Assembly: GCF_009982895.1 (NCBI RefSeq)
Contig: NZ_WXZL01000002.1
Coordinates: 270,394-334,393 of the forward strand
Source of the DNA: Deinococcus alpinitundrae
GTDB taxonomy: Bacteria; Deinococcota; Deinococci; Deinococcales; Deinococcaceae
Direction of reading: 5' to 3'
DNA length: 64,000 nt
Positions 16,677 to 25,676 of this stretch are shown here, in pieces. Numbering within the stretch: position 1 is the stretch's first letter; each line of letters begins with the position of its first letter. The position numbers and the translations under genes were made by a program. The notes beneath the pieces are model-generated. The model did not search any database. It was given only the letters and a program-made list of their open reading frames with translations, and had not been told where the DNA came from.

Positions 16677-17072
16677 ATGTCCATTCAGGTGCAGGTCAAC
16701 CAGGTCAGCGGCAGCGCCGCCGAGGGGATCGCCCGCAGCCACCACGTACTGATCGACCGCCCCAGCGAGAAGGGCGGCGAGGACCAGGGCATGATGGGCG
16801 GCGAGTACCTGCTCGTCGCGCTGGGCGGCTGCTTCATGAGCAACCTGCTGGCTGCCGTCAAAGCGCGCGAGGCCGATATCAAGGGCGTGAAGTTGCAGAT
16901 CGTCGGCACGCTGGAGAGTGCGCCAAGCCGCTTCAGCGAGATCGAGGTGCAGGTCAGCGCCGAGGCCAGTGACAGAGCGCAGCTCGAAAAACTTGTCGAG
17001 ATGGCGGACAGGGCCTGCATCTCGTCGAATACTCTACGGCAGGCGGCGAAGGTGACGTTCACGGTACTCTGA
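16677..17072 (+). CDS. OsmC-like (organic hydroperoxide reductase family) protein
   Basis: A 131-residue protein of the OsmC/Ohr superfamily. The two redox cysteines lie in LGGCFMSNLL and DRACISSNTL, and the central long helix and dimer layout fit. Members reduce organic peroxides with dihydrolipoyl partners; some YhfA-type members have unknown substrates. CATACT (16665-16670) lies six bases before the ATG, indicating a leaderless promoter. Peroxide defence would suit a radiation-resistant host, but assignment to Ohr, OsmC or YhfA subfamily is not certain. Confidence 0.82.
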   Translation: MSIQVQVNQVSGSAAEGIARSHHVLIDRPSEKGGEDQGMMGGEYLLVALGGCFMSNLLAAVKAREADIKGVKLQIVGTLESAPSRFSEIEVQVSAEASDRAQLEKLVEMADRACISSNTLRQAAKVTFTVL

Positions 17073-17075
17073 ATC

Positions 17076-17575
17076 TCAGCGGCGCAGCACCCCCTCGTTG
17101 CCGAGCAGCAACTGACGCAGGACGCTGTAGCGCGCCTCGATGTCGGCCCGGTCTCCCGAGCCCTCGGTGATGCACAGGGCGTCCTCGCGAAGCAGATCGG
17201 CGTGATGGCGACTCACCGCGCGGCCCTCCTGATCGTGCAGGCAGGACGCCGAGACGGTCAGCACTTCCAGGAGTCGGATCACCACACTGGGAATGCCCCT
17301 GCCGCACTGCCGGATCATGTCGAACATGCGCGCCAGCAAGACGCTGAAGTCTGTCACTGGCAGCACCAGCCGCAACTGGTCCACCCCGGTAAAAGACGCC
17401 GTCGGGCCAGCGGCGGTCTGGCAGGCTGGACAGCGCGTCGCCGAAACAGTTAATGACATCAATGGCTGTCACCAGGTTGTTGACCCCCCGGAGAGAGGGC
17501 GCGGGCAGCCACGTCGCCGAGCTGTCACACGCTGAATTCCAGGTCCTGATCGATGGTGCGATTGTCACGCTCTGA
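17076..17575 (-). pseudogene. Remnant of a DUF2254-type membrane protein gene (C-terminal part)
   Basis: Three frames together give the conserved soluble C-terminus of DUF2254 proteins. RTIDQDLEFSV is followed by an in-frame TGA, then QLGDVAARALSPG. A frame change leads to GVNNLVTAIDVINCFGDAL, and another to LRLVLPVTDFSVLLARMFDMI running to the stop at 17076. The membrane-spanning N-terminal part is absent upstream. One nonsense codon, two frameshifts and truncation indicate a dead fragment. Confidence 0.7.
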
Positions 17576-17799
17576 ACCATGCCTTGCAATTTGACTCAGA
17601 TGGCGGAAAGTTGAGGTGCATGTGGCGTCCAGGGGAGCGAGCGCGGCAGCTCCCGAACGAAGCCGGGCGGGAAGGCCCAGCCGCGCCAAGCCGCGCCCCG
17701 GGCGGCCCCCGATGGCTTTATAGTCTGAAACACCGACTCACCCCGCCTTCCGCAGCTATTCGGCATCCATTCCACAACCCGGCACCGCAAAGGGGAGTC

Positions 17800-17874
17800 A
17801 TGACCAGTCAATTCGGCACAGCAGATAGGGTTGAGGGGGGCCAGCACATGCTGTGGATCGGCCCAGCGACGTGA
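17800..17874 (+). CDS. Possible 24-residue leader peptide overlapping lsrK
   Basis: ATG at 17800 follows a strong AAAGGGGAG site, and the frame runs 24 codons to a TGA at 17872-17874. That TGA overlaps an in-frame lsrK GTG at 17871 as GTGA, the classic coupling arrangement. It may be a translated leader that sets lsrK expression, or the displaced original N-terminus of lsrK. No family is recognisable. Confidence 0.4.
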   Translation: MTSQFGTADRVEGGQHMLWIGPAT

Positions 17875-19430
17875 GCGGCTACCTGCTGGCCATTGACGCG
17901 GGCACCGGCAGCGTGCGGGCCGTGCTGTTCACGCCGCAAGGCCATCAGCACGCCGTGGCCGCCCGGGAATGGACCCACGAGAACGACGGCACGCCCGGCG
18001 TGATGAACTTTGCTGTAGAACGCAACTGGGCCGTCATCTGCCAGTGTATCCAGCAGGTGCTGGAGGGCGGTGGGGTGCGGCCTGAGGACGTACTGGCCGT
18101 CAGCGCTTCCAGCATGCGCGAGGCCATCGTGCTGTATGACCGCCAGGGCCGCGAGATCTGGGCCTGCGCCAACGTGGACGCCCGCGCTGCCGAGCAGGTG
18201 CGCGAACTTCAGCGCGACCACGCCGACCTGGAGCGCCTGACTTACCGCAGCAGTGGCCAGACCTACGCGCTGAGCGCCGTGCCGAGGCTGCTGTGGATCA
18301 AGCGCCACCAGCCGGAGGTGTTCGCGCAGATTCACCGCATCAGCATGCTCAGCGACTGGGTGCTGTACAAGCTGGGCGGGGTGCTGGCCAGTGATCCGTC
18401 CAACGCCTGCACCAGCGGCATGTTCGATCTGGCCGCCCGGCAGTGGTCGGCGGACGGGCTGGACGACCTAGGCTTGCCACAAGACCTCTTTGCGCCGATG
18501 CTCGAATCCGGCACGGCTTACGGCACCGTGACCCCCCAGGCCGCCGAACAGACCGGGCTGCGACCCGGCACACCGGTGGTGATGGGCGGCGGCGACGTGC
18601 AACTCGGCTGCGTGGGATTGGGGGTGGTGCGCCCAGGGCAGGCGGCGATTCTGGGCGGCACCTTCTGGCAGCAGGAAGTCAATCTGGCGCGTCCCAGCAT
18701 CCATCCAGAGATGAACATCCGGGTCAATTGCCACGCGGTGCCGGGGGTCTGGCAGGCCGAGACCATAGCCTTTTTCGTGGGCGCGGCGATGCGCTGGTTT
18801 CGCGACGTGTTCTGCACCGAGGAAAAGCAGGCCGCCGCCACGAGCGGGCAGGACGCCTATACCCTGCTGGAACAGCTGGCCCGCCACGTGCCTGCCGGGG
18901 CCTACGGGGTCATACCGATTTTCAGCGATGTGATGCGCTACAGCGCCTGGTACCATGCGGCCCCGTCGTTTCTCAACCTCTCGCTCGATCCCCAGCGGTC
19001 GGGCAAGGGCGTGCTGTTCCGGGCGCTGGAGGAAAACGCCGCCATCGTGACGGCCCAGAATCTGGCTTTAATCCGGGAGTTTACTCAGGTCGACAGCGAA
19101 CTGCTGACTTTTGCGGGCGGCGCCAGCAAGGGGGAGTTGTGGTGCCAGATTCTGGCCGACGTGACTGGCAAGCCGCTGCGGGTACCGGTGGTCAAGGAAG
19201 CCACCGCGCTGGGCACGGCGATTGCCGCCGGAACCGGCGTGGGCCTCTACACTTCCCTGGCTGAGGGCGGCGAGGCGCTGGTGAGGTGGGAGCGCACCTA
19301 TCAGCCGAACCCGGCCCTGGCCGAGCCGTATGCCGAGCAGGCTGGGCGCTGGCAGGCTGCTTACGCTGCCCAGCGCACTCTGGTCGATCAGGGCGTCACG
19401 TCCGCACTATGGAAAGCGCCGGGACTCTGA
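17853..19430 (+). CDS. lsrK: Autoinducer-2 kinase LsrK-like (FGGY carbohydrate kinase)
   Basis: A 525-residue FGGY kinase (519 if it begins at the coupled GTG at 17871). Blocks such as LLAIDAGTGSVRAV, SMREAIVLYD, IWACANVDARAA, VVMGGGDVQLGC, AILGGTFWQQ, FRALEENAAIV, PVVKEATALG and the last residues LWKAPGL match what I recall of Escherichia coli LsrK. They match much better than glycerol- or xylulose-kinases. LsrK phosphorylates DPD/AI-2 after import. No LsrR or LsrABCD genes are nearby. Instead a cupin gene follows 11 bases downstream. Its role may be AI-2 scavenging or a related pentose derivative. Confidence 0.82.
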   Translation: MDRPSDVSGYLLAIDAGTGSVRAVLFTPQGHQHAVAAREWTHENDGTPGVMNFAVERNWAVICQCIQQVLEGGGVRPEDVLAVSASSMREAIVLYDRQGREIWACANVDARAAEQVRELQRDHADLERLTYRSSGQTYALSAVPRLLWIKRHQPEVFAQIHRISMLSDWVLYKLGGVLASDPSNACTSGMFDLAARQWSADGLDDLGLPQDLFAPMLESGTAYGTVTPQAAEQTGLRPGTPVVMGGGDVQLGCVGLGVVRPGQAAILGGTFWQQEVNLARPSIHPEMNIRVNCHAVPGVWQAETIAFFVGAAMRWFRDVFCTEEKQAAATSGQDAYTLLEQLARHVPAGAYGVIPIFSDVMRYSAWYHAAPSFLNLSLDPQRSGKGVLFRALEENAAIVTAQNLALIREFTQVDSELLTFAGGASKGELWCQILADVTGKPLRVPVVKEATALGTAIAAGTGVGLYTSLAEGGEALVRWERTYQPNPALAEPYAEQAGRWQAAYAAQRTLVDQGVTSALWKAPGL

Positions 19431-19441
19431 AGGAGAACGAT

Positions 19442-19843
19442 ATGCACAAAGCCAAGATCGACGAAACCCCACTGCGCTTCGACACCTACGGCCCCGGCTA
19501 CCTCGCGCGCGGCCCGCGTACCGACTTCGGGGTGGTGGTGCTGCCGCCAGGACAGGACTTTCCCAACCATTACCACGAGCGCACCGAGGAAACCTTCTAC
19601 ACCCTGGAAGGTCACGTGGTGATGTGGACCAACGGCCTGAGAATCGAACTGGGGCCGGGCGACTACCACCGCTGCGACCCGATGGAGATGCACTACCTCG
19701 TCAACGAGGGCGAGGTGCCGTGGCGGGCGGTGTTCATCAAAGCGCCGCACAACCCAGGTGACGGCGTAACCGTGGACTGGAAGCCGGGGCAGCCGGTACC
19801 TGACATCGGACCGAGACTGACTGAAGAGGACCAGAGCCGTTGA
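19442..19843 (+). CDS. Small cupin-domain protein, partner of the LsrK-like kinase
   Basis: A 133-residue single cupin. The first motif is NHYHERTEETFYTLEGHV (metal His pair and Glu); the second is near DYHRCDPMEMHYLVNEG. A clear AAGGAG precedes the ATG at 19442, which is chosen over an upstream in-frame extension antisense-like to lsrK. It is co-transcribed with the kinase (11-base gap). Small cupins are often isomerases, epimerases or dioxygenases for sugars or small acids, so it could act on the same phosphorylated substrate, in the place LsrG/LsrF occupy in enteric bacteria (inference). Confidence 0.75.
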   Translation: MHKAKIDETPLRFDTYGPGYLARGPRTDFGVVVLPPGQDFPNHYHERTEETFYTLEGHVVMWTNGLRIELGPGDYHRCDPMEMHYLVNEGEVPWRAVFIKAPHNPGDGVTVDWKPGQPVPDIGPRLTEEDQSR

Positions 19844-19848
19844 GTTGA

Positions 19849-20382
19849 TTATTCCGGCACAGGTTCGTCCGGAGCGTCGAGTGCCTTCAGGATGCTCTCT
19901 GGATCGCTGGCCCGCTGCAGGGCGTCGGCCTCGGCATCCTGGCGGTTTTGCACGCTGGGCAAATCGCGGCGCAGTTCTTCGAGGAGGCTGATCAGTTTGG
20001 CGCTGCGCTGCTCGGTCAGCAGAATGATTTGCAGCTGCAACTGCGAGCGCTGCTCGGCCAGCCGGGCCTGACGCGCCTGCGCGATGAGCACCGTGGACGT
20101 GATGATCAGACTCAGCACCCCGATCAGCCCCTGGAGCCAGAAGAACGGCGGATTGTCCCAGGCGTGGTGAATGAAGAAATTCAAGTTGAGATTGAGCACG
20201 ATCCACAGCACAAACGAGGCCAGGGCAATGAAGATGAAGGTAGGCTGACCCAGCAGCCCCGCCAGGCGCTCGATCGGGCGGTGCAGAGTGGTCAGGCTGG
20301 CGCGCGACTGCTGTTCCAAGAGGGTATTGATTTCGGCATTTTGCGAGAGGAGCTGCTCGAAGCGGCGATCAGGAGAAGTCAC
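19849..20382 (-). CDS. DUF1003 membrane protein
   Basis: About 177 residues. There are two adjacent membrane helices (FIFIALASFVLWIVLNL and FFWLQGLIGVLSLIITSTVLI) separated by a short loop with WDNPPFFW, then a long charged, probably coiled-coil helix (ARQARLAEQRSQLQLQIILL). This is the DUF1003 layout and its function is unknown. The GTG at 20382 is preferred, but a TTG at 20433 would add 17 residues and neither has a strong ribosome-binding site. It is convergent with the cupin gene, five bases apart. Confidence 0.72.
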   Translation of the reverse strand: MTSPDRRFEQLLSQNAEINTLLEQQSRASLTTLHRPIERLAGLLGQPTFIFIALASFVLWIVLNLNLNFFIHHAWDNPPFFWLQGLIGVLSLIITSTVLIAQARQARLAEQRSQLQLQIILLTEQRSAKLISLLEELRRDLPSVQNRQDAEADALQRASDPESILKALDAPDEPVPE

Positions 20383-20590
20383 GGCTCTTATTTTCAAGCT
20401 TTTGCGCGCGGCCAAGCGCCGACTCCGAAGCAATCCCCAAGAGTGTCGGGGGCGGTAGGCTCCTTATCTCCAAACAACCCGCTCCCGATGCCACTTTCCA
20501 GCCGGAGGTTAGAACGCCCCTGAAGGCTAAAATTCTTACCTGTTTCTCCGGCGAGTGTTAGTGCCAACAGTCACGGAGCTGTTAAGGTCA

Positions 20591-20608
20591 GATGAAGACG
20601 GCTTCATC
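20591..20608. other. Perfect short hairpin upstream of the c-di-GMP gene
   Basis: GATGAAG-ACGG-CTTCATC, a 7-bp stem with a 4-base loop, lies in the 291-base gap between the DUF1003 and GGDEF/HD-GYP genes and ends 66 bases before the latter. There is no T-run, so it is not a convincing terminator. It could be a leader structure, but does not match a c-di-GMP riboswitch I recognise. Confidence 0.3.
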
Positions 20609-20673
20609 CCGATGGCTCAGCCCCGTAAAAAGAAAAGGGCAAGATCCGATATGCTCCTTTGTGAAGGATCGAT

Positions 20674-22710
20674 GTGAAGATTCCCGCCCCGAATGCCAGA
20701 GTCCTGCGCCGAGTCTCCAAGCGCAGCTGGTTTGCGGTCGGCGTGTTTCTGGCACTCCAGACGATCTTGTGGGGAAGCTGGCTCTGGTTCTGGCAGCGCC
20801 AGACGCAGGTTGCCGGAGTATCGGGGGTCCAGACACTCGACGAACTCGGCAGTCTGGTGGTGCTGGTGCTGGCGCAACTGCTGGCAGGCACTGTGGCCAT
20901 CAGTCTCGCCCGGCTGCCGCGCATCATCACTGCGCCGACGCTGACACTCAGTTGCAGCATCTTTCTGAATATGGCCGGGTCGGGAATGCAAACCCACTTC
21001 GGTTTTGAGCGACCGGTGTGGTGGCGGCTGACGGACATGGTCACCTTGCTGAGTGCCATCTGGCTGATCTGGGTCAGCCGCCAGATGGTAGCGCGGCGGG
21101 CGCAGACCGAGCGGGAAGTGACCGAACGCGACGCCTTGACTGGCCTGCTCAACCGCGCAGGCTTCGAGCGACGCCTGGCCCAGCTGACGGGTCAGGCGTC
21201 CGTTGCCCTGATTCTGATTGACCTCAACGACCTCAAGAGTGTCAATGACACCGGAGGCCACAGCGCGGGCGATCAGCATCTGGTGAACGCGGCGCGCGCG
21301 CTCAAGGCAGCCCTGCCACCCGGCGGTCTGCTGAGTCGCTGGGGCGGCGACGAATTTCTGATCGCGCTGCCGAACACAGATCTGCTGGGGGCCAGTGCCT
21401 ACGCGGCCGATGCCGCCCGGCGCGTGCCTCAGCCGCGCCAGCACCTGCCGCCCTTCGCGGTAGGTGCGGCCCTGATCCAGCCGCAGGAAGATCCGGCGCG
21501 CGCACTGGCGGTGGCCGACCAGCTGATGTATGAGGACAAGGCCCGCTCGCGCCTGGGCCTCAGTCAGCCTGTCCAACCCTCAAGCCGGTCACCCACAGGC
21601 CAGTCTGCCAATCAGGCCCTGCCGGGGCCGTACCTGCCAGGACCAGAGGAATTTACCCGCATGCTGGAGGGCCTGGAAACCAAGCACGCCATCTTGCAAG
21701 ACGGTCTCGACAGCCTGCGGGCCTTGGTGGGCTTCGACGGCAGCTCCTACTACCAGCAGGTCGGTGACCTGATTTTCGCCACCTACATCAGCGGAGCCGA
21801 GACCCACCACCTGGCGGCGCTGGACCAGCGCTACGGGCGGCCGGTCGACATCGGCCTGCTGGGTCAGGCCATGGTGACCGGCGGCACGCTCGGCACTGCC
21901 GATTATCCCAGTGAGGTATGGGCCTTGCCCGAATGGAAGGCCGCCGGTCTCAAGAGCATCGTCGTGACCCCGGTGCGCGACGCGGGCCAGATTGTGGGGG
22001 CGCTCGATCTGACCAGCTACAGCACCTGGCGGGCCATCACACCGCAGGTCCGCCGCCTGCTCGAGGCCGTGGCGCTGAGGCTGGGGCATGTGCTGGAGCG
22101 CGAACGGGTGGTGGCGCAGATCGGGCGTACCCTGGAGGGCAGTTTGCGGGCGCTGGGACTGGCGCTCGAAACCCGCGACGTGGAGGCGTTCGGCCACACC
22201 ATGCGGGTGGTCGAACTGGCCCGGCGACTGGGGCAGAGGCTTGGTCTCGATTCACGTCAGCGGCTCGACCTCGCTCACGGCGCGTACCTGCACGACATCG
22301 GCAAACTGACCATTCCCGACGCGGTGCTGCTCAAGGCCGGCGAACTGAGCGAGGCCGAAACCCAGGTCATGCGCCAGCACGTCGAGCGCGGTTTCGCCCT
22401 GGCCTCACGCATCGAGGGACTCGGGCAGGACGCTCTGGACGTCATCTTGTGCCATCACGAACGCTGGGACGGCCAGGGCTACCCGGCGGGCCTGAGTGGC
22501 AGCGCCATCCCGCTGCTGGCACGCATCTTCGCGCTGTGTGACGTCTACGACGCCCTGACCACCAGCCGCAGCTACAAGCCCGCCTGGAGCGTCACCGAGG
22601 CGCTGGATGAACTGCGCGCGCAGTCCGGCAAGATGTTCGATCCGGAACTCGTCGAGGTTTTCATGGGAGCGGCACAGGCCAGCCTGCAGGCGGAGGCGGA
22701 GACGGACTGA
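20674..22710 (+). CDS. Membrane c-di-GMP signalling protein: GGDEF-GAF-HD-GYP
   Basis: A 678-residue protein. Four hydrophobic segments lie within residues 17-135. A diguanylate cyclase domain spans about 150-295 with GGDEF at 224-228, then a GAF-like sensor about 330-475, then an HD-GYP phosphodiesterase about 490-670 (HD at 540-541 in HDIGKL, HHERWDGQGYP at 594-604). No RxxD inhibitory site precedes GGDEF, so feedback inhibition by c-di-GMP may be lost. Both the synthetic and degradative signatures are intact, so net activity is unknown. The GTG start at 20674 has AAGGAT upstream. It stands alone, with the amino acid transporter convergent downstream. Confidence 0.88.
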   Translation: MKIPAPNARVLRRVSKRSWFAVGVFLALQTILWGSWLWFWQRQTQVAGVSGVQTLDELGSLVVLVLAQLLAGTVAISLARLPRIITAPTLTLSCSIFLNMAGSGMQTHFGFERPVWWRLTDMVTLLSAIWLIWVSRQMVARRAQTEREVTERDALTGLLNRAGFERRLAQLTGQASVALILIDLNDLKSVNDTGGHSAGDQHLVNAARALKAALPPGGLLSRWGGDEFLIALPNTDLLGASAYAADAARRVPQPRQHLPPFAVGAALIQPQEDPARALAVADQLMYEDKARSRLGLSQPVQPSSRSPTGQSANQALPGPYLPGPEEFTRMLEGLETKHAILQDGLDSLRALVGFDGSSYYQQVGDLIFATYISGAETHHLAALDQRYGRPVDIGLLGQAMVTGGTLGTADYPSEVWALPEWKAAGLKSIVVTPVRDAGQIVGALDLTSYSTWRAITPQVRRLLEAVALRLGHVLERERVVAQIGRTLEGSLRALGLALETRDVEAFGHTMRVVELARRLGQRLGLDSRQRLDLAHGAYLHDIGKLTIPDAVLLKAGELSEAETQVMRQHVERGFALASRIEGLGQDALDVILCHHERWDGQGYPAGLSGSAIPLLARIFALCDVYDALTTSRSYKPAWSVTEALDELRAQSGKMFDPELVEVFMGAAQASLQAEAETD

Positions 22711-22732
22711 TCCGGAACCGCCCACCCGGCCT

Positions 22733-23509
22733 TCAGTGACCCAGCACCTTGCTCAGGAAGGCCTTGGCGCGCTCGTGCTGGGGGTTATTGTAAAACTCGT
22801 CGGGCGTGGTGTCCTCCACGATATTGCCCTCATCGAAGAAGACCAGCCGGTCGGCCACTTCGCGCGCGAAGCCCATCTCGTGGGTGACGACCAGCATGGT
22901 CATACCGCTGCCCGCCAGGCCCTTCATCACGTCAAGCACTTCCTTGATCATCTCGGGGTCGAGTGCCGAGGTCGGCTCGTCGAAGAGCATCACCTTGGGA
23001 TCCATCGCCAGGGCGCGGGCAATGGCGACGCGCTGCTGCTGGCCGCCGGAGAGCTGCGCCGGGAACTTGTGGGCCTGCTCGGCGATGCCGACGCGTTCCA
23101 GGAGTTCCAACGCCCTCTTGTCGGCCTGGGCCTTGGGTGTCTTGCGCACGCGCATGGGGGCCAGTGCCACGTTTTGCAGCACAGTCAGGTGGGGAAACAG
23201 GTTGAACGACTGAAACACCATCCCGACCTCACGGCGAATGGCGTCGAGATTCTGGCCGTCCTTGAGTTCGATCCCGTCCACGACGATGGTGCCCTTGTCG
23301 TGTTCCTCCAGGCGGTTGATGGTGCGGATGAAGGTGGATTTGCCGCTGCCCGACGGCCCGATGATGACCACCACCTCGCCAGGCTGCACGCTCATGTTGA
23401 CGCCGCGCAGGGCGTGGAAGTTGCCGAAATTCTTGTGCACGTCCACCGCTTTGATGATCGGCTCGGCGCTGCTGGGCGAAGCGGCTTTCTGGAGGTTGGT
23501 GGCAGTCAT
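22733..23509 (-). CDS. Polar amino acid ABC transporter ATPase (GlnQ/AapP type)
   Basis: A 258-residue ATPase with Walker [29 protein letters not shown], signature [15 protein letters not shown], Walker [14 protein letters not shown] and switch VVTHEMGFA, the exact pattern of glutamine/glutamate-type importers. AAAGGAG precedes the ATG. It is last in the binding protein-permease-permease-ATPase operon (26645 to 22733). Confidence 0.92.
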   Translation of the reverse strand: MTATNLQKAASPSSAEPIIKAVDVHKNFGNFHALRGVNMSVQPGEVVVIIGPSGSGKSTFIRTINRLEEHDKGTIVVDGIELKDGQNLDAIRREVGMVFQSFNLFPHLTVLQNVALAPMRVRKTPKAQADKRALELLERVGIAEQAHKFPAQLSGGQQQRVAIARALAMDPKVMLFDEPTSALDPEMIKEVLDVMKGLAGSGMTMLVVTHEMGFAREVADRLVFFDEGNIVEDTTPDEFYNNPQHERAKAFLSKVLGH

Positions 23510-23629
23510 GCTGGCTCCTTTGGGGCTGGAAACGCTGGGCGCAGACGGGCCGCCGAGCGAGAAAGCGGGGCGAGAGTAGGCGTCAGTTTACAGCGCGCCC
23601 GGGTAATGAAGTCGTCCGCAGCGCCCGGC

Positions 23630-24853
23630 TCACCGCACTGCCCTGGGCGCTTCCAGCCTGCGGGCCAGCAGCGAGAGCAGGTAAGCGAAGACAAAGTACA
23701 AGAGCGCCACCGTCAGGTACAACTCGAAGGTGGCCGTCACCAGCCGGTTGGCGGTGATGCGCCCGGCTCCGGCGAGTTCGATGAGGCCCACGATGCTGAC
23801 CAGCGAGGTGTCCTTGAAGAGGCTGATGAATTGCCCCACCAGCGGCGGAATCATGTTGCGTACCGCCTGCGGCAAGACGACCTGGAGCATGGTCTGGGTG
23901 CCGGAGAGGCCCAGCGCCCGCGCCGCTTCGGCCTGGCCGCTGGGCAGCGCCTGAATGCCCGCCCGCACGATCTCGGCCACATACGCGCCGGTAAAGAGCG
24001 AGAGGGCCGCGACCACCGCCCAGAACTGGGTGCCCTCGCCCAGCACGTACGGAACGAAGATGAAAAACCAGAAGATCACCGTGATGAACGGCAAGCTGCG
24101 AAACAGCTCGATGTAGCCCACGCTGATGCCGCGAATGACCGGCAGGGTGTTGGTGCGCCCCACCCCGAACAGCAGTCCCAGCGGAATCGCGCCGAGAATG
24201 CCCAGAATTGCCAGAATCAAGCTCAGGGCCAGGCCACCGATACTGACCTGCGGCGAGACGGTGGGAAACAGCAGCACGATGCCGACGGCTGCACCGATCA
24301 CCAGGGGAATCCAGCCGTTGCGAATCTTGAGCTGGGCCATGCCGAAGGCCGCGACAGTCCCCAGGGCCAGGGCCGCGAAGCCCCACAGCCGCCAGAGCTG
24401 ATCGGCGAACTGCTCGGCACGGAAGCGCCCGATCAACAGAAACAAAAAGTTGCGCTGCACCTCGTTCCAGCTCGGCAGGGTCACGATCCATTTCAGCAGC
24501 AGGCCGCCGATCAGCACCACGACGGCCAGCGCGACGATCACCGACCAGCGTTTGTAGACGTTCTGGGCGGCGTGCGCCTGCTCGGCTCCCAGGCGGCGGC
24601 GGGCGTCGGCGGCGGCGGTGAGGCCCGCACCGAGATGCAGCGACACGACGGCAATCAGTGCCAGCACGATGCTGAAGGCGGCCCCGCTTTGCAGCAGCGG
24701 CCAGGCGATCAGCCACACCAGCGCCGCCGTTGCCAGAAACTGCACGCCCAGCAAGGTGTGGCCCAGCAGCAGCTGACCCAGGCCCGGCACCAGGTACGAG
24801 AGCCAGCTCAGAGCCGAGGTGCTGGCGGGCTGGACGGAAGGTTTGACAGTCAT
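23630..24853 (-). CDS. Polar amino acid ABC transporter permease, extended (AapM-like)
   Basis: A 407-residue HisM/GlnP-family permease with a hydrophobic N-terminal extension of about 170 residues before the common core. The core EAA loop is GQAEAARALGLSGTQTMLQV, ending in VLPQAVRNMIPPL. The extension starts with a cluster of hairpin helices (WLSYLVPGLGQLLLGHTLLG, a TM2/double-Gly-type hairpin), which is longer than in ordinary permeases. GAGGAG precedes the ATG at 24853. It pairs with the next permease. Confidence 0.87.
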   Translation of the reverse strand: MTVKPSVQPASTSALSWLSYLVPGLGQLLLGHTLLGVQFLATAALVWLIAWPLLQSGAAFSIVLALIAVVSLHLGAGLTAAADARRRLGAEQAHAAQNVYKRWSVIVALAVVVLIGGLLLKWIVTLPSWNEVQRNFLFLLIGRFRAEQFADQLWRLWGFAALALGTVAAFGMAQLKIRNGWIPLVIGAAVGIVLLFPTVSPQVSIGGLALSLILAILGILGAIPLGLLFGVGRTNTLPVIRGISVGYIELFRSLPFITVIFWFFIFVPYVLGEGTQFWAVVAALSLFTGAYVAEIVRAGIQALPSGQAEAARALGLSGTQTMLQVVLPQAVRNMIPPLVGQFISLFKDTSLVSIVGLIELAGAGRITANRLVTATFELYLTVALLYFVFAYLLSLLARRLEAPRAVR

Positions 24854-24863
24854 GCCCAGCTCC

Positions 24864-25676
24864 TCAGCGGCCCGGCAGCGCCAGGCGGCGGCTGAGCAGG
24901 TTCAGAAAGAAGGTGATGGTGAGCGAGAGCACCAGATACGCCACCGTGATGGCGGTGATGCTCTCGAAGCCCCGGAAGGTGTAGCTCTGCACCTGGGTGC
25001 CGTAATAAAACAGCTCGGCCACCCCGATCTGTGAGGCCAGCGACGAGTTCTTGGTGAGGTTGAGAAACTGACTGCCCAGCGGCGGCAAGACCGCCCGGAA
25101 CGCCTGCGGCAGCACGATCCGGCCCAGCACGTCCGAGCCGCTCAGCCCCAGCGATTTGGCCGCCTCGGTCTGGCCCTTGTGAACGCTCAGAATCCCGGCG
25201 CGAATCGTTTCGGCGATGTACGAACTGGTGTAGACGCTCAGCGCGGCGATGACGGCCCACTGCTCGGGTGAGTGGTCGAACAGCCAATTCTTGATGGGTG
25301 CGGGCAGCACGTTGATCACCCCGAAATTCCAGAAGAAGATCTGGACCAGCAGCGGGGTGTTGCGGAAAAACTCGACGTAGGCCGCCGCCACCCGGCTCAC
25401 CACCGGATTCTGGCTCAGCCGCGAAACGCCGACCAGCGTGCCGAGCAGCATGGCGAACACGATGCCGATCAAGGCCAGGCGGATGGTTAGCAGCATGCCG
25501 ATCAAGATGGTGGTGAGGTAAGTGCCTTTGGTCAGCGGACTGGGCTTGGAGAAGATGCTCCAGTCGAGGGTGATGTTGTTGGCCTCGAAGCCCGCACGCA
25601 CCCGCAGGAAGGTGAACACCCCCACCGCGAGCAGCACCAGGACGGCGAGCAGTTGCTGATACGTACTTCTTGGCAT
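24864..25676 (-). CDS. Polar amino acid ABC transporter permease
   Basis: A 270-residue permease with one N-terminal helix, a loop, then the core with TYLTTILIGMLLTIRLALIG, EFFRNTPLLVQIFFWNFGV and the EAA loop GQTEAAKSLGLSGSDVLGRI. It resembles the membrane subunits of general L-amino acid (Aap-like) importers. AGGAG precedes the ATG. It lies between binding protein and second permease, with 10 bases to the next start. Confidence 0.88.
   Translation of the reverse strand: MPRSTYQQLLAVLVLLAVGVFTFLRVRAGFEANNITLDWSIFSKPSPLTKGTYLTTILIGMLLTIRLALIGIVFAMLLGTLVGVSRLSQNPVVSRVAAAYVEFFRNTPLLVQIFFWNFGVINVLPAPIKNWLFDHSPEQWAVIAALSVYTSSYIAETIRAGILSVHKGQTEAAKSLGLSGSDVLGRIVLPQAFRAVLPPLGSQFLNLTKNSSLASQIGVAELFYYGTQVQSYTFRGFESITAITVAYLVLSLTITFFLNLLSRRLALPGR

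Noticed and set aside
20434..20673. c-di-GMP riboswitch before the GGDEF/HD-GYP gene
   Set aside because: A small hairpin is present but no conserved GEMM core could be recognised.
22607..24895. 762-codon plus-strand open frame
   Set aside because: Antisense to the amino acid transporter genes; low-complexity His/Gln/Gly text and no start signal.
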